Counted from the first letter of the stretch, positions 33,408-42,393 are shown. The stretch is DNA of 64,000 bases from Shouchella oshimensis (GCF_002019765.1 NZ_KV917380.1:3831836-3895835); one strand, 5' to 3'. Translations and numbers: made by a program. Notes: generated from the letters alone by a model not told the origin.

Positions 33408-35150
33408 TCAATCTACATGGAGCTGCTGTTTAACCAGTTCTTGATACAAACCATGATTCTCTAACAATTCTTGATGAGTTCCTGAACCTGTCACTCTTCC
33501 GCCTTCTAGTACAATTAATTGATCAGCGTTACGGACAGTCGCAAGTCGGTGGGCAATGACTAACGTTGTACGTCCAGACATTAATCGCTCAAGCGCTTCT
33601 TGAACAAGCTTTTCTGACGCGCTATCCAAGTGTGCAGTTGCTTCATCGAGAAGCAAAATTTCTGGATTTCGTATCATTGCCCTTGCAATAGCGAGACGCT
33701 GTTTTTGTCCACCCGATAAGCGAACGCCTCTCTCTCCTACCTCTGTTTCAAGTCCATCAGACAAACCATCTAAAAACTGCTTTAAATTAGCAGCATGCAC
33801 AGCCTCTTCCACCGTCTCATTGGGGACATTTTCTAACCCATACGTTAAATTGCTTCGTATGGTTCCTGACATGATGGGAGAGTCTTGGGAGACGTAGGCA
33901 ATCTTCTCTCTCCATTCATTAAGCGGTATAGATGCCGTTGGTACACCACGGTACTGTATGGTTCCGCTTGTCGGTAAGTAAAATCGTTCAATCAGTGAGA
34001 ACAACGTTGTTTTTCCAGCTCCACTCGGACCTACAAAAGCTGTCATTTCACCAACCCTCGCTGTAAAGTCAACATGTTGAAGAATCTTCTTATCCTCTGC
34101 ATACTGGAACGACACATCTTGAAAGGCTAACGCATCAAGTTTGTTCACTGTGTTCATAGCCTCTAACGAATCTTGTTCCACTTCAGCATGCAAAATCGTT
34201 TCCATTCGCTCGCTTGCTCCGAGTGCTTTCTGCAATTGCGTAAAGAAGTTCGCCATCTGAGTAAATGGAACCGATATTTGAAATAAATAAAAGATAATGG
34301 CAACTAGCGCCCCTGCTGTTAACGTATTAGCTGCAACACGCATTCCGCCATATCCAAAAATAACAACGAGCATAATAAGCATTAAACTCATCATAATCGG
34401 CTGGATCACAGCCATAATCTTTCCTTCACGTAAACCAAAACCAAATAGATTTGCCATTCGCTTAATCCCTACTTGTTTCTCTTGATCTTCAGCTAGAGAC
34501 GCCTTAACAAGACGAATATCAGCAAGTACGCGCCCTAAATCACCTTGGAATGATGCCGTTTCATCTTGCAAGGAGCGGGAGACTCGATACATCTTTCTAC
34601 CAAGTGGCATCATGACCAGTAATGATGCAGGAACAACTGCCAGCATCATTAGAGTAATTTTCCAATCTAAAACAAATAGAATAATAATCGAACCAATAAT
34701 GGAGATTAAACCCGAAATAAAGGGTATCAATTGCATCGTCATAAAGTCTTTAATAACAAGGGTATCATTCGTCATACGACTCATCATTTCTCCTGATGAA
34801 TGACGGTCGAAAAATGAAACAGGTAAGTGTAAGATCCGCTTCCAAGCCGTTTCTCTTAATGAATAAACGACTTTTTGCCCGATGTAGACCATGGTATAGA
34901 TGGCGATTCCTGACATGATTAACTGCGCTAGAAACACTACTCCTAATAAGGCAATGGTTGACCATTCAAACCCGATCACCGTCATCTCATCAATAAAATT
35001 CATCGTTAATAACGGTACGATAAGAGCAAGCGCCGTCTCAAAAACAACAAGTACGACTGCAAGCAAAAGCAATAGCTTTCTTGGTAAGAATGGACGGATC
35101 ATGGCTATAAAAGCTTTTATATTAATGGATTGATGCTGTTTCTCTTCCAT
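33408..35150 (-). CDS. BmrA-like multidrug ABC exporter (half transporter)
   Basis: A 580-residue ABC half-transporter: six-segment membrane domain (residues about 18-315) and ATPase domain (about 340-575) with Walker A GPSGAGKTT, signature LSGGQKQR, Walker B ILLLDEATAHLD and the switch His in VIAHRLATVR. Homodimers of the BmrA/LmrA type export lipophilic drugs. It starts 5 nt after the MerR-type regulator stop; AGAGGAG precedes the ATG. Regulation by that neighbour is likely, with the exported drug presumably the inducer. Confidence 0.93.
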   Translation of the reverse strand: MEEKQHQSINIKAFIAMIRPFLPRKLLLLLAVVLVVFETALALIVPLLTMNFIDEMTVIGFEWSTIALLGVVFLAQLIMSGIAIYTMVYIGQKVVYSLRETAWKRILHLPVSFFDRHSSGEMMSRMTNDTLVIKDFMTMQLIPFISGLISIIGSIIILFVLDWKITLMMLAVVPASLLVMMPLGRKMYRVSRSLQDETASFQGDLGRVLADIRLVKASLAEDQEKQVGIKRMANLFGFGLREGKIMAVIQPIMMSLMLIMLVVIFGYGGMRVAANTLTAGALVAIIFYLFQISVPFTQMANFFTQLQKALGASERMETILHAEVEQDSLEAMNTVNKLDALAFQDVSFQYAEDKKILQHVDFTARVGEMTAFVGPSGAGKTTLFSLIERFYLPTSGTIQYRGVPTASIPLNEWREKIAYVSQDSPIMSGTIRSNLTYGLENVPNETVEEAVHAANLKQFLDGLSDGLETEVGERGVRLSGGQKQRLAIARAMIRNPEILLLDEATAHLDSASEKLVQEALERLMSGRTTLVIAHRLATVRNADQLIVLEGGRVTGSGTHQELLENHGLYQELVKQQLHVD

Positions 35151-35155
35151 TTTTA

Positions 35156-35908
35156 TTACTCCTCTTCCCCATGTAAATAATTTGTAAGGGCAGTATACAT
35201 AAAGTCGCCTAACTCCTCCGGAAAATACGTATTAAATAAATTGCTGTGTCTCTGAATAAATGCATCATCTTTTACAATCCCTAGCATCTTTTTCAACTCA
35301 GGGTTTCGCTTAACTAAGCATTGTACCAATTCTTTTGTGTAGAGGCTATCTGGTGTCTCTCCTTTTTGCATAGCCAAGTGAATATTAAGACAGAACTGCA
35401 ACCCTTCTTTATCCATTAGTTGCTGTACCTCTGGTTCATCATATTTATTTAGTTGTGAAACAACCGATTTGTCACTTGAAAAATACTGTTTGAACGCTTG
35501 AATTTGATCTTTTTCACGTCTAAACGCATCTAACAAACTAAATGTTAACTCATCCGTCACTTGACCCTTTGTAGATTCTTCTTCATATAAACGTTGCACC
35601 CTAGTAATAAGTTTCATTGTTTCATTTAATTCAGTCTGTTTTTTTTCAATCACTTCTTTTTGAAAGGAAAGTAATTCTTCACCACTCATAACACGATCTT
35701 TCAGCTGAGCTTTAATCTCTTCAAGTGTCATCCCTAAATATTTGCATACAGCAATCTGTTGATACGTTTTCCATTCTGTACTTGTATAAAGCTTTTGACC
35801 TTTTTCATTTAAACGAAGTGGAACAAGCAAGCCAATCTGATCGTAATACCGTAAAGTTCGAACGGTTGTACCTACTTGTTTTGCAAATGATCCAATTGTT
35901 AGCTCCAT
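35156..35908 (-). CDS. MerR family regulator (TipA/Mta-like) of the ABC exporter
   Basis: A 250-residue MerR-type activator: N-terminal winged helix (TIGSFAKQVGTTVRTLRYYD at about 3-22), dimer helix with LGMTLEEIKAQL, and a C-terminal TipAS-like helical domain of about 130 residues that binds drugs in TipA and Mta. The ATG at 35908 follows a run of seven G; upstream in-frame starts overlap the promoter. A 19-bp-spaced promoter precedes it, as expected for MerR control of its own operon with the exporter. Confidence 0.9.
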   Translation of the reverse strand: MELTIGSFAKQVGTTVRTLRYYDQIGLLVPLRLNEKGQKLYTSTEWKTYQQIAVCKYLGMTLEEIKAQLKDRVMSGEELLSFQKEVIEKKQTELNETMKLITRVQRLYEEESTKGQVTDELTFSLLDAFRREKDQIQAFKQYFSSDKSVVSQLNKYDEPEVQQLMDKEGLQFCLNIHLAMQKGETPDSLYTKELVQCLVKRNPELKKMLGIVKDDAFIQRHSNLFNTYFPEELGDFMYTALTNYLHGEEE

Positions 35909-35928
35909 CAAATCCCCCCCTTCAAACC

Positions 35929-35959
35929 ATCGTACCCTATGACGTAACGTAACAGTCAA
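35929..35959 (-). promoter_or_regulatory. MerR-type promoter (19-bp spacer) of the regulator-exporter operon
   Basis: On the minus strand TTGACT (35954-35959), a 19-nt spacer with the repeat GTTACGTTACG, then TACGAT (35929-35934). Overlong spacers of 19 bp are the signature of MerR-activated promoters. Confidence 0.75.
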
Positions 35960-36024
35960 TCTAAATCTTATGAAGAAGCTTAGAAGAACACTCTTTACAC
36001 GTTCATTCTAAGAACGTATGTCAC

Positions 36025-36531
36025 TTAAACAAACTGCGCCATACGAACATCATCGACGTATGTTCCATCATCGAGACGTGCATTTCTTTTTAATCGCCCT
36101 TCCTCTTCGAAACCTAACTTTTTATACAAATAAAGACCACGCTCATTATTTGAGAATACTTCTAGTGAGACTTTTTCAATATTCGGTTGCGCTTTTGCCC
36201 AGCTCAGAAGACGTGTTAGTAATTCAGTTCCTATTCCTTTTCCTGCATAATGCTCCTTCATACTAATACCTACCATACCTTGGTGAGAAAAACGTTTGCT
36301 TTCAGAAGGAAGGAAATGAATCATTCCTGCTAGTACACCATCTTGTTCTGCCAAATAAAGAAAGCCACGCTTTTGATGTTTTTCGATCCATTGTTTTTCC
36401 TGTTCAACGGTCAGTTGAAATTCATCTGCTCGCGTCCCGTAAAAAGTAGGGTTTTCTGTGAAAACAAACTTCATATGATCAATCATTCTTTGTGCGTCTT
36501 CTTTTCTAGCTTCACGATAAACGATATTCAT
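36025..36531 (-). CDS. GNAT family N-acetyltransferase
   Basis: A 168-residue GCN5-related acetyltransferase. The acetyl-CoA loop region is MKEHYAGKGIGTELLTRLLS (Q/R-x-x-G-x-G/A variant AGKGIG) near residues 90-110, and motif B is NNERGLYLYKKLGFEEEGR near 128-146. It resembles the RimJ/RimL-YhhY type; acceptor unknown. GGAGGGG precedes the ATG, 3 nt after the S51 peptidase gene, so the two form an operon. Confidence 0.9.
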   Translation of the reverse strand: MNIVYREARKEDAQRMIDHMKFVFTENPTFYGTRADEFQLTVEQEKQWIEKHQKRGFLYLAEQDGVLAGMIHFLPSESKRFSHQGMVGISMKEHYAGKGIGTELLTRLLSWAKAQPNIEKVSLEVFSNNERGLYLYKKLGFEEEGRLKRNARLDDGTYVDDVRMAQFV

Positions 36532-36534
36532 CTG

Positions 36535-37188
36535 TTAATTCCCCTCCAACTTACGTAAAACCCCTGCTTCAATGCTGTAAACACCTGATCCCTCAGTCAT
36601 GTCTCTTATGCCATCTTCGAAATATATACCTGATTTTTCATTGATACCAAAACCTTCAATCGCATAGTCTTTCGTTATTCTACGCAAATGCTCCTCTTCC
36701 TCCCATTCACTAAAATGAACGGCCACTTGTGTATGTTTTTGCAAACCTAATCCTTTTCGTACACGTAACCGTTTACTTGAATGGTCTTTAGCAGATATCA
36801 TACTCGTTTCCATGCTAATGATGGCGCCTGCAGAAAAACCTGCAACAGGGATACCTTTATAAAATTGTTCTCTAATCGTTAGACCAATCGTTTTTTCAAC
36901 TACTTCATCTATGTATCTTTCCGTATGACCACCACCGATTACAATCCCACCACAATCGTTCAATTCATTGCAAATCTCCTGTTCTGATACTGCTGGAAGT
37001 GGACGAAACAAACAACGTACTCCCAACGATTTCAACGACCCCTCATACGTTTTCCGGTAATCCTCAATTTCTGGTCGATCGATAACAAGAATGATACATG
37101 TTTTCTTTCTCATAACCTCGACGAAACGCTTTCCTAACGTTTCAGTGAACGGTGGCCCGCTTCCAAATAAAAAAAGATGGGTGCTCAT
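36535..37188 (-). CDS. Peptidase S51 / dipeptidase E-like protein
   Basis: A 217-residue class I glutamine-amidotransferase-fold serine peptidase. The nucleophile elbow AGFSAGAII near residue 118 carries the catalytic Ser, preceded by GGIVIGGGHTERY near 83. Relatives are aspartyl dipeptidases (PepE) and cyanophycinases; the size suits PepE-type enzymes. AGGAGGG precedes the ATG. Same operon as the following acetyltransferase. Confidence 0.85.
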   Translation of the reverse strand: MSTHLFLFGSGPPFTETLGKRFVEVMRKKTCIILVIDRPEIEDYRKTYEGSLKSLGVRCLFRPLPAVSEQEICNELNDCGGIVIGGGHTERYIDEVVEKTIGLTIREQFYKGIPVAGFSAGAIISMETSMISAKDHSSKRLRVRKGLGLQKHTQVAVHFSEWEEEEHLRRITKDYAIEGFGINEKSGIYFEDGIRDMTEGSGVYSIEAGVLRKLEGN

Positions 37189-37242
37189 TGACCATCCCTC
37201 CTATTGTCTTTTTCCAATCATAGCATTTATCGTAAGAACCAT

Positions 37243-37280
37243 AAAAAATAAGGCGCCTATATCTTATATAAGCACCTTAC
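37243..37280 (-). terminator. Terminator of the PepSY lipoprotein gene
   Basis: On the minus strand AAGGTGCTTATA and TATAGGCGCCTT arms followed by ATTTTTT, overlapping the stop region at 37288. Confidence 0.75.
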
Positions 37281-37287
37281 TCTTTTT

Positions 37288-37875
37288 TTAGTCTCGGTCA
37301 ATTTCAATAATCTCTCCGGTTTCTGCGTCAACCGTTACTTCATGTTCTTCTTGGTCTACTTCAATCTTTACCTCATAGTAGATTCGGTTTCCTTCTCGTT
37401 CGAGTTCCCAGCTTCTCAATGCTCCTGGAACCTCGCCTTGAGCTGTTCCAACAGCATCGGTTGGTTCAATTAATTCATCTATCTCAATAGCTTCTCTTTC
37501 ACGCTCAGCACCTCCGGCATCTTCAGCATCGAGAGGCTCAGTTTGTTGATTTATTTCTTCTTCCGTTTCTGCATGTATGACTAGTTCGTACTCAGAATCG
37601 TCATCTATACCATCTAGTTCATAATGTAAGTTTTGCGCATCGTACGTAACCGATGTAAGTGATGCATCTGGAAACGCATTGTTGAAATGTTGGAGTGCAC
37701 CTTCTAAACGAATATAGGAATTCATTGTTTCATTCTCTTGTTCGACGTTGTCTTCTTCTACAGTTCCAGGTGCTGGGTTAGGGTTCATTTCCCCAGGGCC
37801 TTCATCTTGATTACAAGCTGCTAGTAGTGATAGAGCGGTGAATACCGTTAGATACATAAATGGTGTTTTTTTCAT
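37288..37875 (-). CDS. Lipoprotein with PepSY domains
   Basis: A 195-residue lipoprotein: signal peptide ending LLAAC with Cys21, an acidic Pro/Glu/Asn linker to about residue 50, then two PepSY-like modules (about 53-110 and 125-193), the second ending in the typical HEVTVDAETGEIIEIDRD. PepSY domains are thought to inhibit peptidases or regulate the cell envelope. AAAAGGAG precedes the ATG. Strongly acidic overall, in line with an alkaliphilic or alkalitolerant host. Confidence 0.85.
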   Translation of the reverse strand: MKKTPFMYLTVFTALSLLAACNQDEGPGEMNPNPAPGTVEEDNVEQENETMNSYIRLEGALQHFNNAFPDASLTSVTYDAQNLHYELDGIDDDSEYELVIHAETEEEINQQTEPLDAEDAGGAEREREAIEIDELIEPTDAVGTAQGEVPGALRSWELEREGNRIYYEVKIEVDQEEHEVTVDAETGEIIEIDRD

Positions 37876-37927
37876 TGTGTCTATACTCCTTTTCCTATGA
37901 TCGTATCAGTATGCCCATTTTTATCCA

Positions 37928-39469
37928 CTAATATGATGTAGATGTTACAACTTTAAATGCATCAGGTAATTTTGCAATTAAATGACTTGGTGTGATGCTC
38001 TCTGTACTCCATCCTTCCTTTTTATACAAATCAGCTGCATAACCGTGTAGATAAACGGAAGTGGATAAAGCGACTTGCGTCTTTTGCCTCGTAACCAGTG
38101 CTGTTATCATTCCAGTTAATACGTCACCGGATCCTCCTTTAGCTAGCCCTTCATTCCCAGACATGTTAACCGTTAGAAATCCATCTGGCATCGCTACAAT
38201 GGTATGAGGACCTTTTAAGACCACATAAATACCATTTTCTCGTGCAAACGCTTCTGCTATTTCGAATCGCCGTTGCTTTATTTGCTCGACTTCATAGCCT
38301 GTTAGCACCCCCATCTCACCAGGATGAGGGGTTATAATTAAAGGTTCTTTGCGCTTACGTATGGAATCAAGGCAGTCTGCAACGACTCGCAAAGCGTCTG
38401 CATCTAATATTAAGGGTCCGTTAAAATGCGTAATGGCATGTAAGACCATGTCTTTTACATGCTCTCCCCTTCCAACACCCGGTCCAATGGTAACTACTGT
38501 CTTATTCTCATAAAATGCAAACAGTTCCTTTTCTGTAGGTGCCAACAAGCCGTCTTCATTTGAAGATAACGTTGTAAACATGGCTTCTTTCACATGAGTG
38601 GCAATGGCTTGAATAACAGGACGTGTTGTTCCAACAGTTAGCAAGCCCGCACCACTTTGAACTGCTGCAGTTGTAACAAGACTCGCTGCTCCCGGCATAT
38701 TGTCATTTCCAGCAATAATACCAACCCGACCATTATTCCCTTTATGTGCAAACGAACTCGAGGTGAACCAGCTATGAAAAACTTCTTCTTCTCCCCATAC
38801 ACAGCGTTGCTTTTCAAGGTGCTTAAACGTGGCTGGTGGCACACCAATTGGCAACACTTCCATTTCCCCATAAAATGGTTTTGTCGCTTCTAGAAAATAA
38901 CTTAGCTTCATGAGCTGTAAGGAATAGGTCTTAGCTGCATACACTGCTTCATGAGCAATCGCTGTTTCATCTGCAGGTACGCCAGACGGTAAATCAATGG
39001 AGACAATCTCCTTCTGTGACCGATTTAGTTTTTTTATAATAGCCGGATAAGGATCTTTTAGCGCACCTTTTATTCCCGTTCCAATCATCGCATCAACAAT
39101 AACATCTAGATCACAAAGCATTTCCAACCATTCGTGCTCAATATCATGCCAGTACTTCCATCTGTAGCCACTCTGCTCATAAATTCGCTTGTGTTGCTTT
39201 GCATCTCCAACGAATCGACTCTCATCAGGAATAATACATGTCATGACCGTGATTCCTTGTTCCATTAGCATTCGCGCAACAGCAAAACCATCTCCGCCAT
39301 TATTCCCTGCACCTATTACTATCAAATAGCGTTTATCACCGTACTGCTCTATCAACTTACGGGCAATTTCTCTACCTGCATTTTCCATTAACACAACACC
39401 AGGTAAACCAATTTTGTTCATGGTAATCGCTTCAACGCTTGCCATTTCTTCTCCGGTTACTATTCGCAT
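37928..39469 (-). CDS. nnr: Bifunctional NAD(P)H-hydrate epimerase / ADP-dependent dehydratase
   Basis: A 513-residue metabolite-repair enzyme. The N-terminal YjeF_N epimerase domain (about 1-210) has VIGAGNNGGDGFAVARML; the C-terminal ribokinase-like dehydratase domain (about 225-510) has the catalytic motif NEGLAKGGSGDVLTGMI. It restores NAD(P)H from damaged R- and S-NAD(P)HX. ATG at 39469 is 8 nt past AAAGGG; a GTG three codons earlier is possible. Monocistronic and divergent from the AI-2E family gene. Confidence 0.95.
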   Translation of the reverse strand: MRIVTGEEMASVEAITMNKIGLPGVVLMENAGREIARKLIEQYGDKRYLIVIGAGNNGGDGFAVARMLMEQGITVMTCIIPDESRFVGDAKQHKRIYEQSGYRWKYWHDIEHEWLEMLCDLDVIVDAMIGTGIKGALKDPYPAIIKKLNRSQKEIVSIDLPSGVPADETAIAHEAVYAAKTYSLQLMKLSYFLEATKPFYGEMEVLPIGVPPATFKHLEKQRCVWGEEEVFHSWFTSSSFAHKGNNGRVGIIAGNDNMPGAASLVTTAAVQSGAGLLTVGTTRPVIQAIATHVKEAMFTTLSSNEDGLLAPTEKELFAFYENKTVVTIGPGVGRGEHVKDMVLHAITHFNGPLILDADALRVVADCLDSIRKRKEPLIITPHPGEMGVLTGYEVEQIKQRRFEIAEAFARENGIYVVLKGPHTIVAMPDGFLTVNMSGNEGLAKGGSGDVLTGMITALVTRQKTQVALSTSVYLHGYAADLYKKEGWSTESITPSHLIAKLPDAFKVVTSTSY

Positions 39470-39604
39470 TGCGCTCACCCTTTAGTGGATCGTAGTACTT
39501 GAGGTATTCCCTATTCTAGCGACTTCAAACTGCAGCAATGGAAATTTCATTGGATTTTAAGTATTTTATGATATAGTGTTTTTACGAATCTCTTTTGACT
39601 ACAA

Positions 39605-40732
39605 ATGAAAAGGAAATGGAAGGAGGGCATACATACCTTGATGGAGAGTAAAGCGTTTCGATTCGCTTGTTGGATTATCATTATTTTTCTAATTATTTAT
39701 TTAGGATCACTTGTAAATTTTATTTTCAGACCGATAGCGGTTTTATTCCAGACATTGTTTGCTCCAATCGTTATTGCGCTCATTATTTATTACTTACTGA
39801 GACCATTTGTGAATATGCTCAGTAAAAAAATACATCGTGGCGTGTCTATTTTAATTGTGTTCCTTGTATTAATCGGTCTCTTAACTAGCGCCGTATTGTA
39901 TATAGGACCAATTATTCAAAACCAAATTATGTCGTTTGTTAACAACATTCCAAGGTACGCAAACATGGTACAAGAATTTTTTGAAGGCTTACAAGAGCAG
40001 CCAGCCTTTCAAAACGTGCTCGACTCCATGGATTTTTCTCTTGAGAATATATCCAATACCTTATCCGAGAACTTGCAAGGGTATTTAGAATCTGCTGTTG
40101 ATAGCATCGGATCATTTATTGGTGCAGTAGCAAACTTTGTTATTGTGGTTGTGATTATACCGTTTGTTCTGTTCTACATGCTTAAAGAAGGAAATAAAGC
40201 ACCAATGATGGTGATTAATCAATTTCCAGCAAGAGAGCAAGAAGAAGGTAAGCGCGTATTGAGCGACTTAGATAATGCGTTAAGTAGTTATATTCAAGGA
40301 CAGCTCCTTGTTAGTGCTTGTGTTGGTGTCCTTTGTTTGATTTGGTATTTAATTCTAGGCTTAGATTACGCGTTAATCTTAGCACTGGTTGCCTTATTTA
40401 CAAATGTTATTCCCTTTATTGGTCCATGGATTGGGACTGCTCCAGCGGTTGTTGTTGCATTATTTGATTCACCTTTCACAGCACTGCTCGTTATTGGCGG
40501 TGTCGTGATTATTCAACAAATTGAAAGCAATGTATTCTCTCCACAAATTATGGGACGCCAACTTGCGGTTCACCCCCTGACCATTATTTTCGTCTTACTT
40601 GTCGCGAGCCAACTAGCAGGTTTTATTGGCATTCTACTTGCTGTTCCGACTTATGCCGTTGGTAAGGTCATTGTGCAGCATACGTATCGATTAATACGGA
40701 TTCGAATGCGATCTACCCCAAAGAAAGTTTAA
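39605..40732 (+). CDS. AI-2E family transporter (DUF20-type membrane protein)
   Basis: A membrane protein of up to 375 residues with seven to eight hydrophobic segments, family PF01594. Signature segments are PFVLFYMLKEGNK near 185 and IPFIGPWIGTAPAVV near 280, ending with the conserved LAGFIGILLAVPTYAVGK. Members include Na+(Li+)/H+ antiporters and the disputed AI-2 exporter; in alkaline-tolerant bacilli antiport is plausible. AAGGAGGG lies at 39620-39628, inside the long frame, so translation may really start at TTG 39638 or ATG 39641 (364 or 363 residues). Confidence 0.85.
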   Translation: MKRKWKEGIHTLMESKAFRFACWIIIIFLIIYLGSLVNFIFRPIAVLFQTLFAPIVIALIIYYLLRPFVNMLSKKIHRGVSILIVFLVLIGLLTSAVLYIGPIIQNQIMSFVNNIPRYANMVQEFFEGLQEQPAFQNVLDSMDFSLENISNTLSENLQGYLESAVDSIGSFIGAVANFVIVVVIIPFVLFYMLKEGNKAPMMVINQFPAREQEEGKRVLSDLDNALSSYIQGQLLVSACVGVLCLIWYLILGLDYALILALVALFTNVIPFIGPWIGTAPAVVVALFDSPFTALLVIGGVVIIQQIESNVFSPQIMGRQLAVHPLTIIFVLLVASQLAGFIGILLAVPTYAVGKVIVQHTYRLIRIRMRSTPKKV

Positions 40733-40740
40733 GGAAATAA

Positions 40741-41015
40741 GAGGCTGGGACATAACGAAAAGTCGTATTTGAAAAGACGAATAGTCTAAACTATGCTGAG
40801 TAGCACCGCTACAGGAGAATCCTTCGCTTTCCGGGGACACGGCCTCAGCCTCCTCCGTGGAAAACCGCCACTTCAGAGTCTTCAGACACGTGCTGATCCC
40901 CCAGGAGTCTTCGGATTCTCCGTCCGCTCATTTTCATATAAAATAAACGACGAACGTTCCTATTTTCAGGAATGTTCGTCACTTTGGTCTGTCTATCTAC
41001 TTTTGTCCCAGCCTC
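40741..41015 (-). repeat. MITE-like terminal-inverted-repeat element, copy 4 (reverse orientation)
   Basis: 275 bp, GAGGCTGGGACA to TGTCCCAGCCTC, starting 8 nt after the AI-2E gene stop. Very close to copy 3. An internal frame that can be read on the plus strand is also present in other copies and is judged not to be a gene. Confidence 0.9.
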
Positions 41016-41056
41016 TTCGTTTAGTAACCGTGCTGTTTAGATGCGTTTACGCCTAT

Positions 41057-41083
41057 ACCGCTTTTCCTTTTCCTACATAGACT
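41057..41083 (+). promoter_or_regulatory. Sigma-K-type promoter of the CotD-like gene
   Basis: AC (41057-41058), 16-nt spacer, CATAGACTA (41075-41083), matching the sigma-K consensus AC-N16-17-CATANNNTA, just before the ribosome site at 41092. Confidence 0.6.
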
Positions 41084-41108
41084 AATAGAGCAAAGGAGGT
41101 ATGTGTAG

Positions 41109-41312
41109 ATGTTTCATCGACCTAAGCACCTACAACGACCACATGTAGAAGAATACGTTGTCCGTGAAATTCAACCAGTCGTTACACACTATGTCACAAA
41201 CAAAGTGTACCGACATGTTCATCAATACCCTCATACAGAGTCGTTTGTGAACAGAGAATTACCACCACCACCTATCAACATACAGCAGCCCTGGAGACAA
41301 CCGCCTCGCTAA
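41109..41312 (+). CDS. CotD-family spore coat protein
   Basis: A 67-residue basic protein rich in His, Pro, Arg and Tyr. The central stretch VYRHVHQYPHTESFVN matches the CotD-family core (HVH-x-FPHT). CotD is a late inner-coat protein made in the mother cell under sigma-K and GerE. AAAGGAGG lies 10 nt before the ATG, and a sigma-K-type promoter directly precedes it. The terminal PPPPINIQQPWRQPPR tail is unusual. Cys residues found in B. subtilis CotD are lacking. Confidence 0.78.
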   Translation: MFHRPKHLQRPHVEEYVVREIQPVVTHYVTNKVYRHVHQYPHTESFVNRELPPPPINIQQPWRQPPR

Positions 41313-41330
41313 ATCGTGGCGGTTTATTTT
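41297..41330 (+). terminator. Terminator of the CotD-like gene
   Basis: AACCGCC and GGCGGTT arms overlapping the stop codon, followed by TATTTTG. Confidence 0.7.
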
Positions 41331-41401
41331 GTATACCGATTGGCATAATGACTAGCTACATAAGCAAATGGCTTAAGTCTCGCTGGAAACCCAAGTCGCA
41401 G

Positions 41402-41809
41402 TTAGCGATCACTTAACTCTTTTGCATAGCGAGCTGAATAAAACTGGCTTGCTTCACTGATATCTAAATGCGCTTCGAAGGTTATGTTTTCTTTGTTCTT
41501 GAGGCTCTCTCGTAATGACGTTAACACGTCTTCTGTTAACAAGGTTTCATAAAGCAATCGCTCGTAAATGGAGTGTATTTTATAAGGCTTCGTTAATCGT
41601 TGTGTACCTGTCCACATTTCCTTCATGTTTGAAATAACAACGACACCAATAACGAAACGAGTGGTTTGACCGTGAACTTGAGAGTCCGTCCCTACAATAA
41701 TGTGGCAAGGTTCAAAGTTACAAGCATTTAAATGAGCTGCAACACGTGTAAAGATATCACGAAGTAACGTTTGTCTTTCTAAACAAGTCTCTGTACAATG
41801 TTCAGGCAT
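41402..41809 (-). CDS. YkuK-like RNase H-fold protein, apparently shortened
   Basis: A 135-residue protein of the YkuK/DUF458 family, recognised from VGTDSQVHGQTTRFVIGVVV near residues 38-58 and TFEAHLDI near 109-116. The family is usually about 170 residues; here the sequence runs from EAHLDI almost straight into ASQFYSARYAKE, which resembles the family's C-terminal end, as if about 30 residues had been lost in frame. If so the RNase H-like fold may be incomplete. Function of YkuK is unknown. Confidence 0.72.
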   Translation of the reverse strand: MPEHCTETCLERQTLLRDIFTRVAAHLNACNFEPCHIIVGTDSQVHGQTTRFVIGVVVISNMKEMWTGTQRLTKPYKIHSIYERLLYETLLTEDVLTSLRESLKNKENITFEAHLDISEASQFYSARYAKELSDR

Positions 41810-41873
41810 GTATGGAAAACCTCACTTACACTATGACCTTGTTCATTGTATGCAAGTGAGCAAGAAAATAAGC

Positions 41874-42335
41874 CTAGAGCTTGCTATGCTTTTCTAGAAA
41901 AGCAAACACAGTCGCTTCGCCAGGTAATGTACTGTAAGACACAATGGTATACCCTAATGTTTGATAAAGAAATAGGTTTTTTTCGCTTTTGGACCCTGTA
42001 AATAATGCATATGTTTGAGAGGGAAGCTCTTTTTCAATAGCCTCCATAAGGGCTCTACCGACACCTTGATTTTGTGCTGATGGGTGAACCATAAGCTTTC
42101 CAATCTTTGTGACCCCTGTTTCTATTTTCCCTCTTACAGATCCAAGAATCTTGCCTTCGTCATCTAATGCTTTTAAGACTAGATGATTTGAGAAAGCTTC
42201 TTGTGTATGCTCAATTTTCTCGTGCAAAGGTAAAATGGTATAGTCATTATAAAGAGCTGCTTCACTTTGGTAAGCTACTTTTTGTAAGGCTAAAATGGTT
42301 TCTGCATCCTCTAAAGTCGCTTTTACTATCTGCAT
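41874..42335 (-). CDS. GNAT family N-acetyltransferase
   Basis: A 153-residue acetyltransferase; the CoA-binding motif is VHPSAQNQGVGRALMEAIEK near residues 87-106 with the Q-x-x-G-x-G core QNQGVG, and the motif-B region LFTGSKSEKNLFLYQTLGY follows. Acceptor unknown. AAGGAG lies 11 nt before the ATG. It lies downstream of nothing in its own direction except the YkuK-like gene. Confidence 0.9.
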   Translation of the reverse strand: MQIVKATLEDAETILALQKVAYQSEAALYNDYTILPLHEKIEHTQEAFSNHLVLKALDDEGKILGSVRGKIETGVTKIGKLMVHPSAQNQGVGRALMEAIEKELPSQTYALFTGSKSEKNLFLYQTLGYTIVSYSTLPGEATVFAFLEKHSKL

Positions 42336-42359
42336 ATCATCTCACACTCCTTAAATAAT

Positions 42360-42390
42360 AAAAAAAGACAGTCCTAAGACTGTCTTTATT
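42360..42390 (-). terminator. Terminator of nupC
   Basis: On the minus strand AAAGACAGTC and GACTGTCTTT arms followed by a run of T, directly after the stop at 42394. Confidence 0.88.
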
Positions 42391-42393
42391 ATA

